Assembly: GCA_037576215.1 (NCBI GenBank)
Contig: JBANDB010000013.1
Coordinates: 2,232,001 to 2,296,000, forward strand
DNA: 64,000 nt
Source of the DNA: Armillaria gallica
Lineage: Eukaryota > Basidiomycota > Agaricomycetes > Agaricales > Physalacriaceae
Direction: 5' to 3'
Both the position numbers and the translations under genes were made by a program. The notes beneath the pieces were generated by a model, which had not been told where the DNA came from, did not search any database, and was given only the letters and a program-made list of their open reading frames with translations. Positions 34,060-45,316 of this stretch are shown in pieces (positions within the stretch are counted from its first letter, which is position 1; each line of letters opens with the position of its first letter).

Positions 34060-34911
34060 CGGTACGGCGTCGATGCATCCCGATTCTGGGCTGTTCTCAT
34101 CGGCATTGATGCATATGAGCGCCGACGCCTCCGCGGCTGCGTCTCGGACGCATTATCAATGAAGAATTTCCCGGTTGACGACCTGGGCATATCAGAAGAA
34201 CATATCCAGTGTCTCCTCAGCTCTGAAGATCCCACCCCTGGTGATCCCTTGACGCCTTCTCGCGACAGCATCGTACGAGTGCTCTACAGTCTCATCAGCA
34301 ATCAAGAAATTGATCCGAGGAATAATATTCTTATCTACTTCGCTGGGTATGGTGCCAGCTGCAACTGTCCGAAGCATTTTCTCAAACCTAAATGCAATAC
34401 AAAATCCTGTCCCGTCGAAGCTCTATGCCCCCTCGATCGCGACACTTTAGATGCCAGAGGACATTACGTAAATCAGCGACCGAGAGCTCGACGCTGTTTT
34501 CACGGAAATATCTCGCGTCAAGGGGCATAAGATTACGTTCATAGCAGACTGCTGTTACGCTCGCAGTGTTCCCCGCACCCCAGACACAGAAATGCGGAGC
34601 ATACACTACACTATTCGTTCTGATGTCAACGATATGTTGCGCGCTGGACATGAAAGGGCTATCAACCTATGTTATCGGATGATTGGAAGCCAGATAGGCG
34701 TTCTCACGTACGTCTGGCGGCGTGTCGAGACTTCCAAACTGCGAAGGAGACGCTGGAATGTGGGGAATACGGCATGATTTTCACCAAGATGTTTCTTCGT
34801 GTTTTGAAGTCGGACGACTGGAAGAAGGAAACGACATATGTTGGACATACTTGCCTTCTAAATCAGGCGGACGCTCAGATTCCGGTCCACAGATACGATC
34901 GTGTTTAGTTT
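34060..34911 (+). pseudogene. Caspase-like peptidase (metacaspase/C14 type) pseudogene
   Basis: The C14 landmarks appear in order: SRFWAVLIGIDAYE, RGCVSDALSMKNF, DPLTPSRDSIVRVLYSLI, NNILIYFAGYGAS, VEALCPLDRD, then (frame 2) ISDRELDAVF, KGHKITFIADCCYARS, then (frame 1 again) DDWKPDRRSHVRLAACRDFQ and LKSDDWKKETTY. Two indels, near 34472 and 34665, shift the frame out and back. The catalytic His of the FAGHG motif is Tyr here (TAT at 34348-34350), while DCC with the catalytic Cys (34550-34555) is kept. Proteins of this group are Cys peptidases linked to cell death and protein quality control. This copy cannot be active. Confidence 0.88.
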
Positions 34912-36010
34912 TAGGTGTAAAAGATCAAGTATTGGCTTGGGTGCTCTAACGTGAGCATTCTGTAAAATCATGTTTATTGAAATATAACAATCTTTGACCA
35001 CTGTATGCAAGGTAGTTCAAGCAAACATCATAGCCCAATCTATCGTTCTAATGGTCGCGACTCACACTAGCGCGACAACTCTTGTCTGTCTGGCAGCAAG
35101 TAACCACAACTGTCGCCAAACCTTATGCTCCCTCACAAAAACCGAACAAGTAATATTACCTCAGGACCCCATGAGGTATGTCCGCGCAAGTGTCGAGCCC
35201 GAGAACCTTCCATAATGACCTCACCACCCGAACCATTCAGTCGATTTGTATCAAGAACTGTGCGAAGCACATGTACACTGATGACGGCTAAACGAAGAAG
35301 CCTATCTACCTACCTACTCGCCGCCGCGTCACAATGCGTCAAGCCACCATCAAAAGTTATACCAGAATTATCTGACAAATGACGCCCCGTAGCCGCTCTT
35401 CTCATGGGGTGGATAGACGGCATTATAACGGCGATTCTGAGGTGCGAAGCGCCATTGAATGATCACCTGCAAAGGTGCTGACCATGTCTATTATAGTATA
35501 AAATAATGTACTCAAATCGCATATTCTTATTACCTTGAAGAACGGCAACACGGGCTTATTTGGAACAGGTGCTGACTCTGGAAAATGGCACGATATCGCT
35601 ACCATCATGACAGGAATCAGTATTTGAAAGTTCCAAGTTTCACTCGAATAATTCGACGTTGCGCACAAGCTCTGATATCAACTGACAAATGTCTAGGACA
35701 TGGATATGTTAAGACTCCAAATTCCAGAACGTTGGAGACAAGTCTCCGTCATTGCCGTACCAGCAATTTGGGGAAAGAATTTAGAAGCTTGACATGGAAT
35801 TAATCTAGCCGATGTTGTTCTGGTGCGGAGGCGATGAATCGTAAGTTGGTTTTGAAGATGAGAGTGTGAGTTTCGGGCGTCAACTTGGCCGTTCGTCTGC
35901 GATTATGTTTTGGTTTGACGGATGATGTAAAGGGGGGACGAATTTTCTCCAAAGACCATCTTCACATCCCGGTTCCCATCCCGTGCTTGTCTCTCATCTC
36001 CCTTACTGTC
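34912..36010. other. Unassigned stretch
   Basis: Short open frames only (for example 35125-35382, +). Nothing was recognised. Confidence 0.4.
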
Positions 36011-36039
36011 ACTTGTACTGCAGCGTCGCTGCACCCCGT

Positions 36040-37025
36040 GTTATGCCATCAAGACGAAAGTATCTGTGCGGGCCGTCGAGTCCGGGGTCCGTGCGCTCGT
36101 TGATGGATTCGTTGATGACATCATGGTGACATTGGTCACGCTGGCGAGATGAACCTTAGCTTCAATCCGGACCACCAACATCGCGAGAGGTAAGGACGTT
36201 CTCCAGTGTCGTTTCCTTGTCGTTGACTCATTTTCGTGAGAAGGGGTTTTTTTCTCATACCTTGCAGCAACATGGGCCGGTGCCGCTTTGGGGAATCTTC
36301 TTGGTCGCGTTTTCTTCAGCTTGACTGCCACGTCGATTGGCCACTTGTCGTTGAGCTCGATGGTGAGCTTGACTTTCCGCGATCCAACTTTTGTTTTCCT
36401 TATTCTTTCCTTACAGTGTTTGCGACGGCGTCATCTTACTAACGATGGACCTTGGCGAGAGGGGGAAACGTGCAAGTAAGTGTTGCATGTCTGCGTTATC
36501 ACTTGCTAATGAATTTCTATGTGCAGTAGCTCAAAGCCATGGATTTGACGAGAGGGTAGAGCGGACGATGGGTTTAGAGTAGGGGCTGGCGCCATGGAGC
36601 AAGCTTGTGGAATACAGGTGCGTGCAACCACGCGTCGGTCGTTGATTAATGATTCCTTACCTATCCAATTCTAGGGATCGGCCTTGACTGGCAACATCTC
36701 ATTCGTTCCCATCCCTGCCGCTGCTATGATCTCGTTCAACACTGGTACGTATCCTGGCTCTCGTTTGTGCCATCGAGGACTAATGCCTAGGTTAGGACCT
36801 GAATACGGACGGCGTCGACGGCGGGAGTGCCCTAGTGGACCACAAAGGTATGGCCGATTTTCGACGTACGAGTCGCCGAGAAGCTAATTCGATTGATGCA
36901 GGAACTGCCGACTACGCGGAAGGAAAGCATGCGGGCACGCATGGAGGGTCGCCGTGCGTGCTGATGTAGATGGCGACAGGAGGGGTAGCACTGATTGGCT
37001 GGGGAGGGATTGTCCGACGCTTCTG
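36040..37025 (+). repeat. Dispersed intron-bearing repeat, copy F (5' part)
   Basis: It matches the first half of copies A, D and E: a start with VRALVDGFVDDIMVTLVTLAR, then exons separated by GTGAGC...TTACAG, GTAAGT...GTGCAG, GTGCGT...TCTAG, GTACGT...CCTAG and GTATGG...TGCAG segments. It breaks off at about 37025 and the second half of the unit is missing. Confidence 0.8.
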
Positions 37026-37640
37026 TTATCAGACGAGAGGGTGTGGTCCAAATCTGTACGATTGGACTCGGACCGGGGAAACCGAGTCCCACCAGTCCCA
37101 CCTGGTGCCACCGAAATGGGACGAGTCGTACTGGGTGCTACTCAGTGCCACTAGCGACACTTCTGCTACTAGGGCACAGGTTCCGCTCATAGACTAGTAC
37201 TGCGGCCCGGTGCACCGGCATCACTTTTCAACGCTAAGTCAGTGAGCGTCGCTGCCACCAATAAATGTGCAGGGCGTATTCTTCCCCTCATATGTGTGAT
37301 ATTCACTGAAAAATGTTTATTTCATGATTCATCTACTATATCCCGCAAATACCGTAAATCAAGATAGTCCAGTCCATGCTCGCCTAGGTACATCCATGGA
37401 GGTTCGTTTTGGGCATCTGGCGAATAGGCTGGAGTGCGTCGGGAGCGGGACAAGACTTCGGCAAGACTACACGAGGGCGCGATTGAAGGGTTCAGGGTTG
37501 AGTGGCATCGTGATTAGTAAGTGATCAATCAGTCGTACTGGAACCCTCGAGTCGTACTGACGAACTCAATCCTACAAGAAACTCCAATCCCACTCATACT
37601 ACTTTGGTATATACTCCTAGCGCCCTTTACTTTTTTCTTG
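37026..37640. other. Insertion-like stretch with clustered short palindromes
   Basis: This stretch replaces the second half of the repeat unit. It holds GGACTCGG (37064-37071) with its inverted partner CCGAGTCC (37082-37089), CACCAG...CTGGTG just downstream, and repeated GTCGTACTG words (about 37126, 37532 and 37552). It may be a separate small element. No gene was seen. Confidence 0.4.
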
Positions 37641-38600
37641 GCTTATGGCTATTTAGATAATCCCTACGCCTATTGTGACATTCGAGTCAATTGATTCTAT
37701 TCCGTCGCACTTTCCTTCAGCCACATCGACGACTCCTTCTCAACTCCTTCTATTTCTATCCCTACGGCCCAGGATTTTGCACAATACTTCTCGTCTCATG
37801 GTGCATGATGTCTCGCTCATCAGCGATGACTCTTCAATCAATGACCCGCCTCTTCGACCGCTTTTTCCCTGCCCACGGGCGTTGGCCTAGGAATTCTGGG
37901 CTTGACTAGAAAAGAGGGCGGGGATCCTTTCGACGGTCTCGGTCTTGTAGATATCAATCGCTCCTCTCGAGATCCATCATCTGATGGCGAAATTTCCGAT
38001 ACAATCGTGCGCGAGGTTGTACTGATGTTCCTGCAACCCTCGATGTGCTTCGAGATAGATGTCAGCGGGGATTCCGAGCCGGAGAAAACGAAACCTGTAG
38101 ACATACCTTCGCCTCCACGCAGGAGCTTGACGCGTAATTTGTTGGCTTCTACCGTCTCTAGTTTTCTGAAGCGAGCCAGTAAAATCGGTGCTTCGTCAAG
38201 GGTAGACGGAGGTCGAAGTTGGCGTTGATAGGATTGGGTGAATCAAACTGTAATATCAGGGTTTCAATACCATTCTTCGTTCTCAACAGCTTCTGAGTGA
38301 AGAACTGAAAGTTGACATGTCTTCTCAAGATATTGGACCGGCTACATGGCTAATACTTTCCGTGAATCGACGTCTTTTGGCAACAATTCTTCATTTTAGC
38401 ACTGACGAACTTCATAGTAAGACTTCGTCCCTTACCTTCCTTCCTGATCGCATTGTTTGCATCATATACTTGTGTACGTGAGATAATTGATGTATCTCGA
38501 AGAACAGTCAGTGTTTCGGAAACAATACATATTCACTCTGGGAGTGATACTAATTCGGAGTGTAATCCGAGTCCTTGTTCGGAATTTACCGATAATTAAG
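37641..38600 (+). repeat. Paralogous gene fragment pair, member 1 (with 3' extension)
   Basis: It matches 46560-47430 over most of its length. Coding-like pieces shared by both are VTFESIDSIP, GVGLGILGLTR.EGGDPFDGLGLV and EPEKTKPVD followed by RRSL.RN..ASTVSS.LKRAS.IGAS. The 3' extension (38270-38600) matches 47170-47440 and part of 51100-51200. Stops and frame changes in both copies suggest decay. The product is unknown: acidic and basic clusters, no recognised domain. Confidence 0.7.
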
Positions 38601-38817
38601 GGCTTCAACCGAGTGCACTAATCGCGGTGTGTTCGTGGAGTGATCAATGTGTTTTCCAGCTTTCCCTACATCGTACTGCACTCTCACTTAAATAAGCGAC
38701 AGATCCTCCGAGGCAGTGAACGACGTTACTTAGATTACGCATGAAGGCATCGACCTATCATTCATGTTACAAGCAATCACATCACGATATAACGGCCTTT
38801 CGTCTGCAAAACAGCAA

Positions 38818-39447
38818 GACGTTCTCCCATTGCTCCCAGCATATAGCGGTCCTCTCGATGAAAAGACCACAGAAATCCTGAAATAATCAGGGCTGTGCCT
38901 CGACCATGGTCTTGCCTACATTGACGCGAATATCTCCCATTTGACCTACGCTCTTCGCCAACTCACGGAGAATCGCCGCCTCTTGCACGACCTCCGGTGA
39001 GGGTGCCGAGCGGCCTTATACCCGATCAGCATTCTTCCCCTGGAAATCCTGACCGATATCCTCTGCTATGCCGCGAGTGATCCCATTAACATCTTTGACA
39101 CCAAACATCCTGCATGGGCCATAAGCAAGGTCTGCAGATTAAGGTGGACCATTATCACAACGGTCAGTCCTGAAGCATGGTCGAGAATACTGGTTCCCTG
39201 CGTCGGCTATGGGGCGAGGATGCTGAATGATGATGCTCTTTTATCATCAGTGTTGGAAACAGTACCGTCTCGTTCGCAAACCCACAGGATAGACTTCACC
39301 ATGAAGTTCGATGAAGCCTCTATGGTGGTCGAGCTACGGCCTCTTTCAGATATTCCGAGAAAGGTAAAAGTGCCTTGGGACTCGTACATCTTGGATGAAT
39401 GCGAGGAAGCTCCTGTGCCGGTCGGTCGTCATCTCGTTCTACCGTAA
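38818..39447 (+). pseudogene. F-box protein pseudogene (Agaricomycete type with N-terminal coiled coil)
   Basis: One frame reads LPLLPAYSGPLDEKT, then LDHGLAYIDANISHLTYALRQL (coiled-coil-like), the F-box core ISILPLEILTDILCYAASDP, IFDTKHPAWAISKVCRLRW and SPEAWSRILV, and ends at a stop at 39445. This layout (heptad region, then LPxEIL..IF...W..s.VCr.WR) is common among basidiomycete F-box proteins. In-frame TAA (38884-38886) and TGA (38998-39000) break it, and it is short for the family. It belongs to a different F-box group from the two genes at 17.8 and 25 kb. Confidence 0.82.
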
Positions 39448-40688
39448 GGATAGAGTCGGCAAGCAGCTCTGCTACTGTAGAAGATTCTTTGTGGATATTG
39501 GGCCTTATTGGCGTCGGGCTTGATGGAACGTAGCGTCGAAGTAGTTTCCCGATGACATAGAATGGAAATTCTGTCAGTGAGAGTGAGAAAAAGATGCTGG
39601 GTTAGTGAATATGACACGTACCGTCCTAACTCAAGCGTCGCATGAGCGTGCACCAGCCGTGACAATTCCATCGAAATCGACCAGCACAGTCACTGATGCC
39701 AGTTCAGTGATTTTGGTGAGCCTCGTCTCGCATTGGAATCTAGAGAGGCGAGTATTTTGCTGCAGAGACCGGCGTCGGTTCACGAAGCAGGAGAATATCG
39801 CCCTTAGACATCATGATGGTCGGCGGCAAAGAGCGAAACAGGGTAATGTGACCTTGACCATCGACCATCACGACGTGACGGTCTGCCGCCTCTGTTTTTC
39901 GCTTTCGCTGCTTCTTTCTGTACAGGCCAAATACTAAGGACATTTCCGACTCTGAAGATCAAGACTACTTTCCGTTCCGGCTGGTGATGCTGGTGCGTAT
40001 TTGATTCATGGGGACAAGAGTCTCTGCTCACCAGGCTGTGGCAGTAGCGTCCGATTCCTCTGTGAAAATACCACCTACCTACTTCAGATGAAGGACGACG
40101 TGCTAGATGTCATGGAATCAATTTCCAACGCTGTGGTGAAGATTTTCATCTGCTTTCATCTGCTCTCCCGATGCCCTGTGTGTAACGTCCGACTCGACTT
40201 TGACGACACTGTAGCAACAAACTAGTCGAGGGCGGGAAAGATATCTTTCATATCGTGTACGTTCACTACCCATGCTTTCACAAGGCTTCACACTTATTGC
40301 ATACAATAGGACACTCTTCGCTTATGGCATTTCGCCCGCTCCCAAAAAACCAGGCCACTCCTTTCCAGTGTGGTCTTTTCCATCTCATCAAGGACGCCGT
40401 GTGCTCTAAGGGGTGTTGTTCCCTCGCTATTAATCATTTCCTTGAATCATCGTTATAATCCTTCTGGAGCATGCGGGCACACGCAAGCCCCCCATCCATT
40501 ACGGAGCTGATTGCACCGAGAAAGCCTGCACTCGGAATACGATTGATATCTCCACCTAAACCAGGAAGCACGTCACAGTGTGCCCATACGAAATGTCCTA
40601 TATCAGTCGTATATGATCTGCTACAAGGAGGAGGGATCTCAGTTGGTCAGTAATCCCCTTGCGAGTAAGGCTGTTTACTGACGAAAGC
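39448..40688. other. Unassigned stretch before the PIG-A pseudogene
   Basis: Open frames at 39605-39937 (+) and 39740-39943 (-) have no recognised content. The open frame 40471-40653 (+) might be a fused upstream exon; nothing supports this. Confidence 0.35.
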
Positions 40689-42262
40689 GGTATTATAACG
40701 GATTTTTTCCATCCAAATATTGGCGGGGTAGAGAATCATGTTTACATGCTGAGCGCGAACCTGATTAAGCGTGGTCACAAGGTGTGTTTTCTGAAAATAT
40801 TGCCAGTTCTTCACTCTGACAATCCCAGGTCATCGTTACCACACACAACCATTCGCCTAATCGCGTCGGTATTCGTTCGCTCCTTCCTTCGCCGAAAGTG
40901 TATTATCTTCCTTTCGTACCAATTGCTTCCTCTGCGACGTTGCCCAACCTTTGCACTTTTCTGCCCTACCTCCGGACAATTCTCATTCGGGAGCACATTC
41001 ACCTCATCCACGCACATGCCAGTCGATCCTCTCTCGGCCACGAAGGAATTCTGTATTCCCATCTACTTAGCGTCAGAACGGTGTTCACTCACCACAGTCT
41101 GTTTGGCTTCGAAGACGCTGCGAGCATCCTGACGAACAAGCTCTGAGCGGGGACGCTGAGGAATGCCGACGCAGTCATCTGTGTATCTCATACTGGGTGA
41201 GGATATCTACATTTTATCTCTCTGTTGTACTGACTATCTGTAGGAGGGAGAACACTGTCCTTCAAAGAGAGCTCTTTGACAAATCAGGCAGAGTCCGGGA
41301 TAATGTATATGTTATTCTGAATGCACTGGTACCAAAGCATTTTCAGCCTGGGATGCCGAAGTCTAGGGATACTGGTAAGACATGGTTACCAGTGACCCTT
41401 GACTCGCTAACATCTTCTCAGTGACCATTGTCGTACTCTCCCGACTTGCATACCGCAAAGGCATCAATCTCCTCGTCGCCACCAATCCCCGTATCTGCAG
41501 CGCCTTCCGGAACGTCCGCTTTGTCGTCGGTACGTATCTTACTCTTCTGCTATCCCCGTTATTCATCGTCTACCCAGGCGGCGATGGCCCGAAGCTCATC
41601 GACCTTCTCTCAAGATCGTATCGAGCTCCTAGGACCCATCCGGCCCAATGACGTCTGCTCTGTCCTCATGCGAGGTGCCATATTCCTTAACACGTCTCTC
41701 ACGGAATCCTTTGGGATCGCCATCCTTGAGGCGGCTTGCACAGGGCCGTATGTAGTGTCTACAGGGGTGCCGGAGATTCTGCCTGAGGATATGATAAGCT
41801 TTGCGGAGCCTGAGGAAGATGGTATGTCCTACTTCCTGCTCTCATTCTCCGTCTCTGATACAGTTTTTATTGCAGATGTATTCCGTGCTATATCGGAGGC
41901 TATCGAGATCATCTCCGACGGAAAACACGATCCCATCCGTACACACGAGCGGGTCAAGGCGTTCTACGACTGGGCGCAGGTCTCGGAGTGTACTGAGGTC
42001 GTGTATGATACCGTTGTCAAGTCGAGATAGATGGAACCCTGGGAGAGAATGAAGAGGTTCGTTCGGTCGTCCCGCCCCTTCAATTTTGCTTATGTTATAG
42101 GACAGAACGATGGGACTATGCCCCTTTGCAGGACCGATATATATCATATACTCAATCATCCTCGTTGTGGACTCTCTATTTTTCATGTTTTTGGAGTGAT
42201 GGTTCCCGAGGGACGATATGGATTTCATTGTTAGGCACTGGGATCGTGACCGCTTTGCTTAG
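40689..42262 (+). pseudogene. PIG-A-type GPI GlcNAc-transferase subunit, pseudogene with introns kept
   Basis: The order matches PIG-A/Gpi3, the catalytic subunit that adds GlcNAc to phosphatidylinositol at the ER: DFFHPNIGGVENHVYMLSANL, HASRSSLGHEGIL, TVFTHHSLFGFEDAASILTNKL, VICVSHTG|RENTVL, VVLSRLAYRKGINLL, GGDGPKL, RIELLGPIRPNDV, IFLNTSLTESFGIAILEAACTG, VPEILPEDM, VFRAISEAIEII, and an EPWERMKR...FAGPIYIIYSIILVVD C-terminal anchor ending at 42262. Introns lie at 40782-40828, 41196-41243, 41375-41421, 41530-41579 and 41822-41875. Breaks: TGA at 41145, a deletion with frameshift before RIELLG, loss of three residues in the VGGVPE loop, TAG at 42028. The ER reaction step is essential, so a working copy must exist elsewhere. 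Confidence 0.9.
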
Positions 42263-42384
42263 GTTGGTGTTCCTGTATGCGGTTCAGTGAGAATCAGGCT
42301 AAGCTTTTTCTTGTTAGTGCGTCAATCAGGACCCTCAAGCTGCTATTTCATGGGACGTCGGGCATCCTTGTAGGCGGGTAGAAT

Positions 42385-42570
42385 TGGCTAGAAGAGTAGG
42401 GATGTACCTATGCGGAAGCGTAGACATCGCACTGAATGTGATACATGCATGCAGTGACTTGGGATGATACGTGTTCTATCTTCAGCGTTCTATGGGTATA
42501 CATAGAGTCAGTGTAATGAGGAGAAAATACAGCCAAGTATGGCAGCATCCCATTAGGGATTTGTTATGGC
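42385..42570 (+). repeat. Dispersed repeat, fragment H
   Basis: It matches copy C at about 44325-44530: GGGAT.TACCTATGCGGAAGC, CACTGAATGTGATACAT, ATGCAGTGACTTG and GTGTAATGA.GAGAA. It is only a short piece. Confidence 0.75.
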
Positions 42571-43690
42571 AAGCGACATCTGAGCCATCTCTGCGAGCAT
42601 TTCTCGGCAACAAGCTATCACTGGCATCGCCTTGACAGTGCTTGGATATAATTATAAATCTGGATGAGCTATGGCCTAAGAAATGGGCATGCTATGATGG
42701 CTTTTGCATACAGTACGCCGTGTTTTCCTTCTAATTTCCCAATGAAGCTAATCAATTCTACTGTCGCAGGGTGAAGACGTACGGCATTCGCATCACTAAC
42801 GGTATACGGGCGATGATGGTTACCCGACAACAATACATCTTACGTTCGCCCAAGATGGATTGTATGTCCTAGTCCATTTGGCTGTCTATTGGGTTGAATT
42901 GATGCTTCTCATTTAGACGCTCGTCACAAGTATCAAGCAATACGTCTATTTGGTCTACTCAATTGCATCCCTCGCCGTCGGCGGGTCCTAAACGATCTCA
43001 GTACGTTATTCCGCGCTAATGCATTTGCTATGGCGGTGGATAACAATCTTTCCGTAGCGCAAGGTAACCCATGACTTTTTTCTGCCAAAGCATTTCATGA
43101 TAGACGCTCAGTACGAGGTTGGCATCAGAAATTACGCTCGACTTTAATAGCCTCATCGATCCGAGTTCAAATAAGTCGAGAATCCTGATGAGCCAGGTTT
43201 CTGGAAGCCCGGGGGACGGGATGAAAAAGCCACTGATACTGGCGGGAACAGCGTGATAGATGGCGCGCTTATTTTTTGATGGAAGGTGATGATAGTTTGT
43301 CTTTTCTATTCTTCTCGTAAATGCGACTCATTGTTTACGTGTTTCCGATTCACTAGATCGTGTCTTGCCAGTGGCAAGATTTAATGAAAAGGTAGCTCTT
43401 AGCGCCTTCAAGTTCATAATACTTGTTATGGTATTACCTACATATTTTTGACTACAATATCTCCTTTTGCCATGATTCCCCTTTTCGAGTCACCATTGCT
43501 CATTCCCTTTACCTAGAACGCAGTAGAATATCCTTTCCCCTTCTATGACTAGTATATATATATGGGCAGTATTGTATTAGTTAACTTTACTTTGAATTTA
43601 CATCTCTTTACGCATTTACTCACGAGTGAACTTACAGCCGTTTGCACATAGCTTGACAGTAGCGGGCGTTTTGCGCGAGAGAAGAGAGTG
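42571..43690. other. Unassigned stretch with decayed coding pieces
   Basis: A plus-strand piece around 42770-43020, split by GT...AG segments, reads KTYGIRITNGIRAMM and ARHKYQAIRLFGLLNCIP. The source gene is unknown. An AT microsatellite lies near 43552. Confidence 0.35.
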
Positions 43691-43694
43691 ATAT

Positions 43695-43822
43695 GGACTT
43701 CGTCATAAACTGCGGTTTAAGGGCTTGATGACGTGTTTGTGGATGGTTTATGGCCATTTCGGCCATCTCAGAGGCCATCTCGTGCGCTTGAAGTCCCCAA
43801 AACACGGTTTATGACGAAGTCC
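43695..43822. repeat. Inverted-repeat element, 128 bp
   Basis: The 16-base arms GGACTTCGTCATAAAC (43695-43710) and its exact reverse complement (43807-43822) enclose 96 bases. This could be a small foldback or MITE-like element. No duplicated target site was identified. Confidence 0.65.
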
Positions 43823-44700
43823 GAGCTTCTTTTCATCATCCACGAACACCCCCCCCCGACTGTCAAGCTGTATGCAAACAGCTGTAAGGGATTGCCGAAC
43901 CTCAACAGGTTAATCGGAATCAAAGACTCGAGCGAACCCTTACACGGTGATTGATTGAACTCTCTTCTATTTTCATCCTCCACTCTTATCTCGTACATCG
44001 GCGAAGGTAAACGTTTACTCTATCTACGGATATACTAACTTCTTCGCAGATTTACTCTCATACGCAACAATACTGTATATATGATAATCACCTTCGTCAC
44101 AGAGCTTCCGAATAAACTCTACGCGACGAATTGTCGATTAAAGGGGATCTCTGTCAGCAGCCCAGTGATTATCGACACTCGTGTTAGCCTCCGATGCAGG
44201 CAAGGTAATACACTCATGAGTGCCTGTCCCACTCAGAGCAATGCGTTTAGTATATCATTGATGGCCTGTGTGTGAGGACTTTGCGGATGTCAGATAGACG
44301 TCGAACAGTCTTGCAGCTGGGCAGAAAAGGCTAGAACAGTAGGGAGATATCCATGCGGAAGCGTAGATATCACACTGAATGTGATACATACATGCAGTGA
44401 CTTGCGATGCGACGCGTACAACGGAGAGCGCAGTACTTGCGGTGGAGGTGCGGCGGTGGAGATACGTCTTTGGCGTTCTATGGGTATTAGAGTCAGTGTA
44501 ATGATGAGAAGATACGGCAAAGTACGGCATCATCCACAAGGTACTCGGTCCGGACGGATGTTGGAAACGCAAATGTCTATTTCTCTTTTTCGCAACGGAC
44601 CTTCTCCTCGCATTCTCTTCTCACTCTGACCTGAGTTTTCCAGCAATGATGTCATCGGCGCGTCCCAGTCGCGTGGTCATTGATGGATTCGTTGATTCTG

Positions 44701-45316
44701 GGAGGACGCATCGTGATTCGTCGGTTCCAAAAACGTGAGATGACTAAGCATCAAATTGATCGTTTCGCGGCAAATGTGAATCCAGACGGCCTCACACACA
44801 AGATGTATATGTATGCAGAGGGTAAAATGGTCAGTGGACCTCCTATACCTTGTATAAGTAGTTTAGCACTTTTATCATAATAAAAATAGTGCGATCCTGC
44901 TTTGATAGTCTCCTCAGAGCACTGTTCGACTCTGTTTACATGTGTTTATTAGCACCACCATGGGCCATTTTAGCCCAAAGACTACTGCTCGGTATAGACC
45001 CCGCTGTGTCCCAAAAATCGTCGGGATACCCTTAGTTGGCCATTTTATTTGTAATAAACGGAGAAAATCTGGCATAATGGGGTGTCTTGGTGAGATATAT
45101 CACTCAGCACAAGGACTTCGAAGAGAATCTCGATTTTTCTCCGTTCATTACAAATAAAATATGTTTTTACAGCTATCACCCAGCCAAAGTTATGACAGAA
45201 GGTGGCTCGTTCAGTATTTGCTAGTCGTCGCCATATGCCCTGAAGATTTTGGCTGAAGTTCCCAAAAGGGAAGGAACGAAGCGGAGTTTAAATTAGCAGG
45301 AGCTTGCGCCCTCCCA
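44701..45316. mobile_element. Non-autonomous DNA transposon inserted in repeat copy C
   Basis: Copies D and E show the uninterrupted site. In copy C, TTGATTCTG occurs on both sides (44692-44700 and 45317-45325), a 7-9 bp target-site duplication. The ends form terminal inverted repeats of TGGGAGGRCGCA type (44699-44710 against 45305-45316, 11 of 12 bases). No transposase frame is present. The superfamily is unclear: an 8-9 bp duplication would fit hAT or Mutator-like elements. Confidence 0.75.
45040..45163. repeat. Foldback structure inside the TIR element
   Basis: Arms of about 28 bases (ATTTTATTTGTAAT... at about 45041-45068 and ...ATTACAAATAAAAT at about 45134-45162) are nearly perfect reverse complements. 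They could form a long hairpin or be a nested MITE. Confidence 0.7.

Noticed and set aside
43540..43565. AT microsatellite as a replication origin or telomere-like feature
   Set aside because: It is only a short simple repeat with no other supporting signal.
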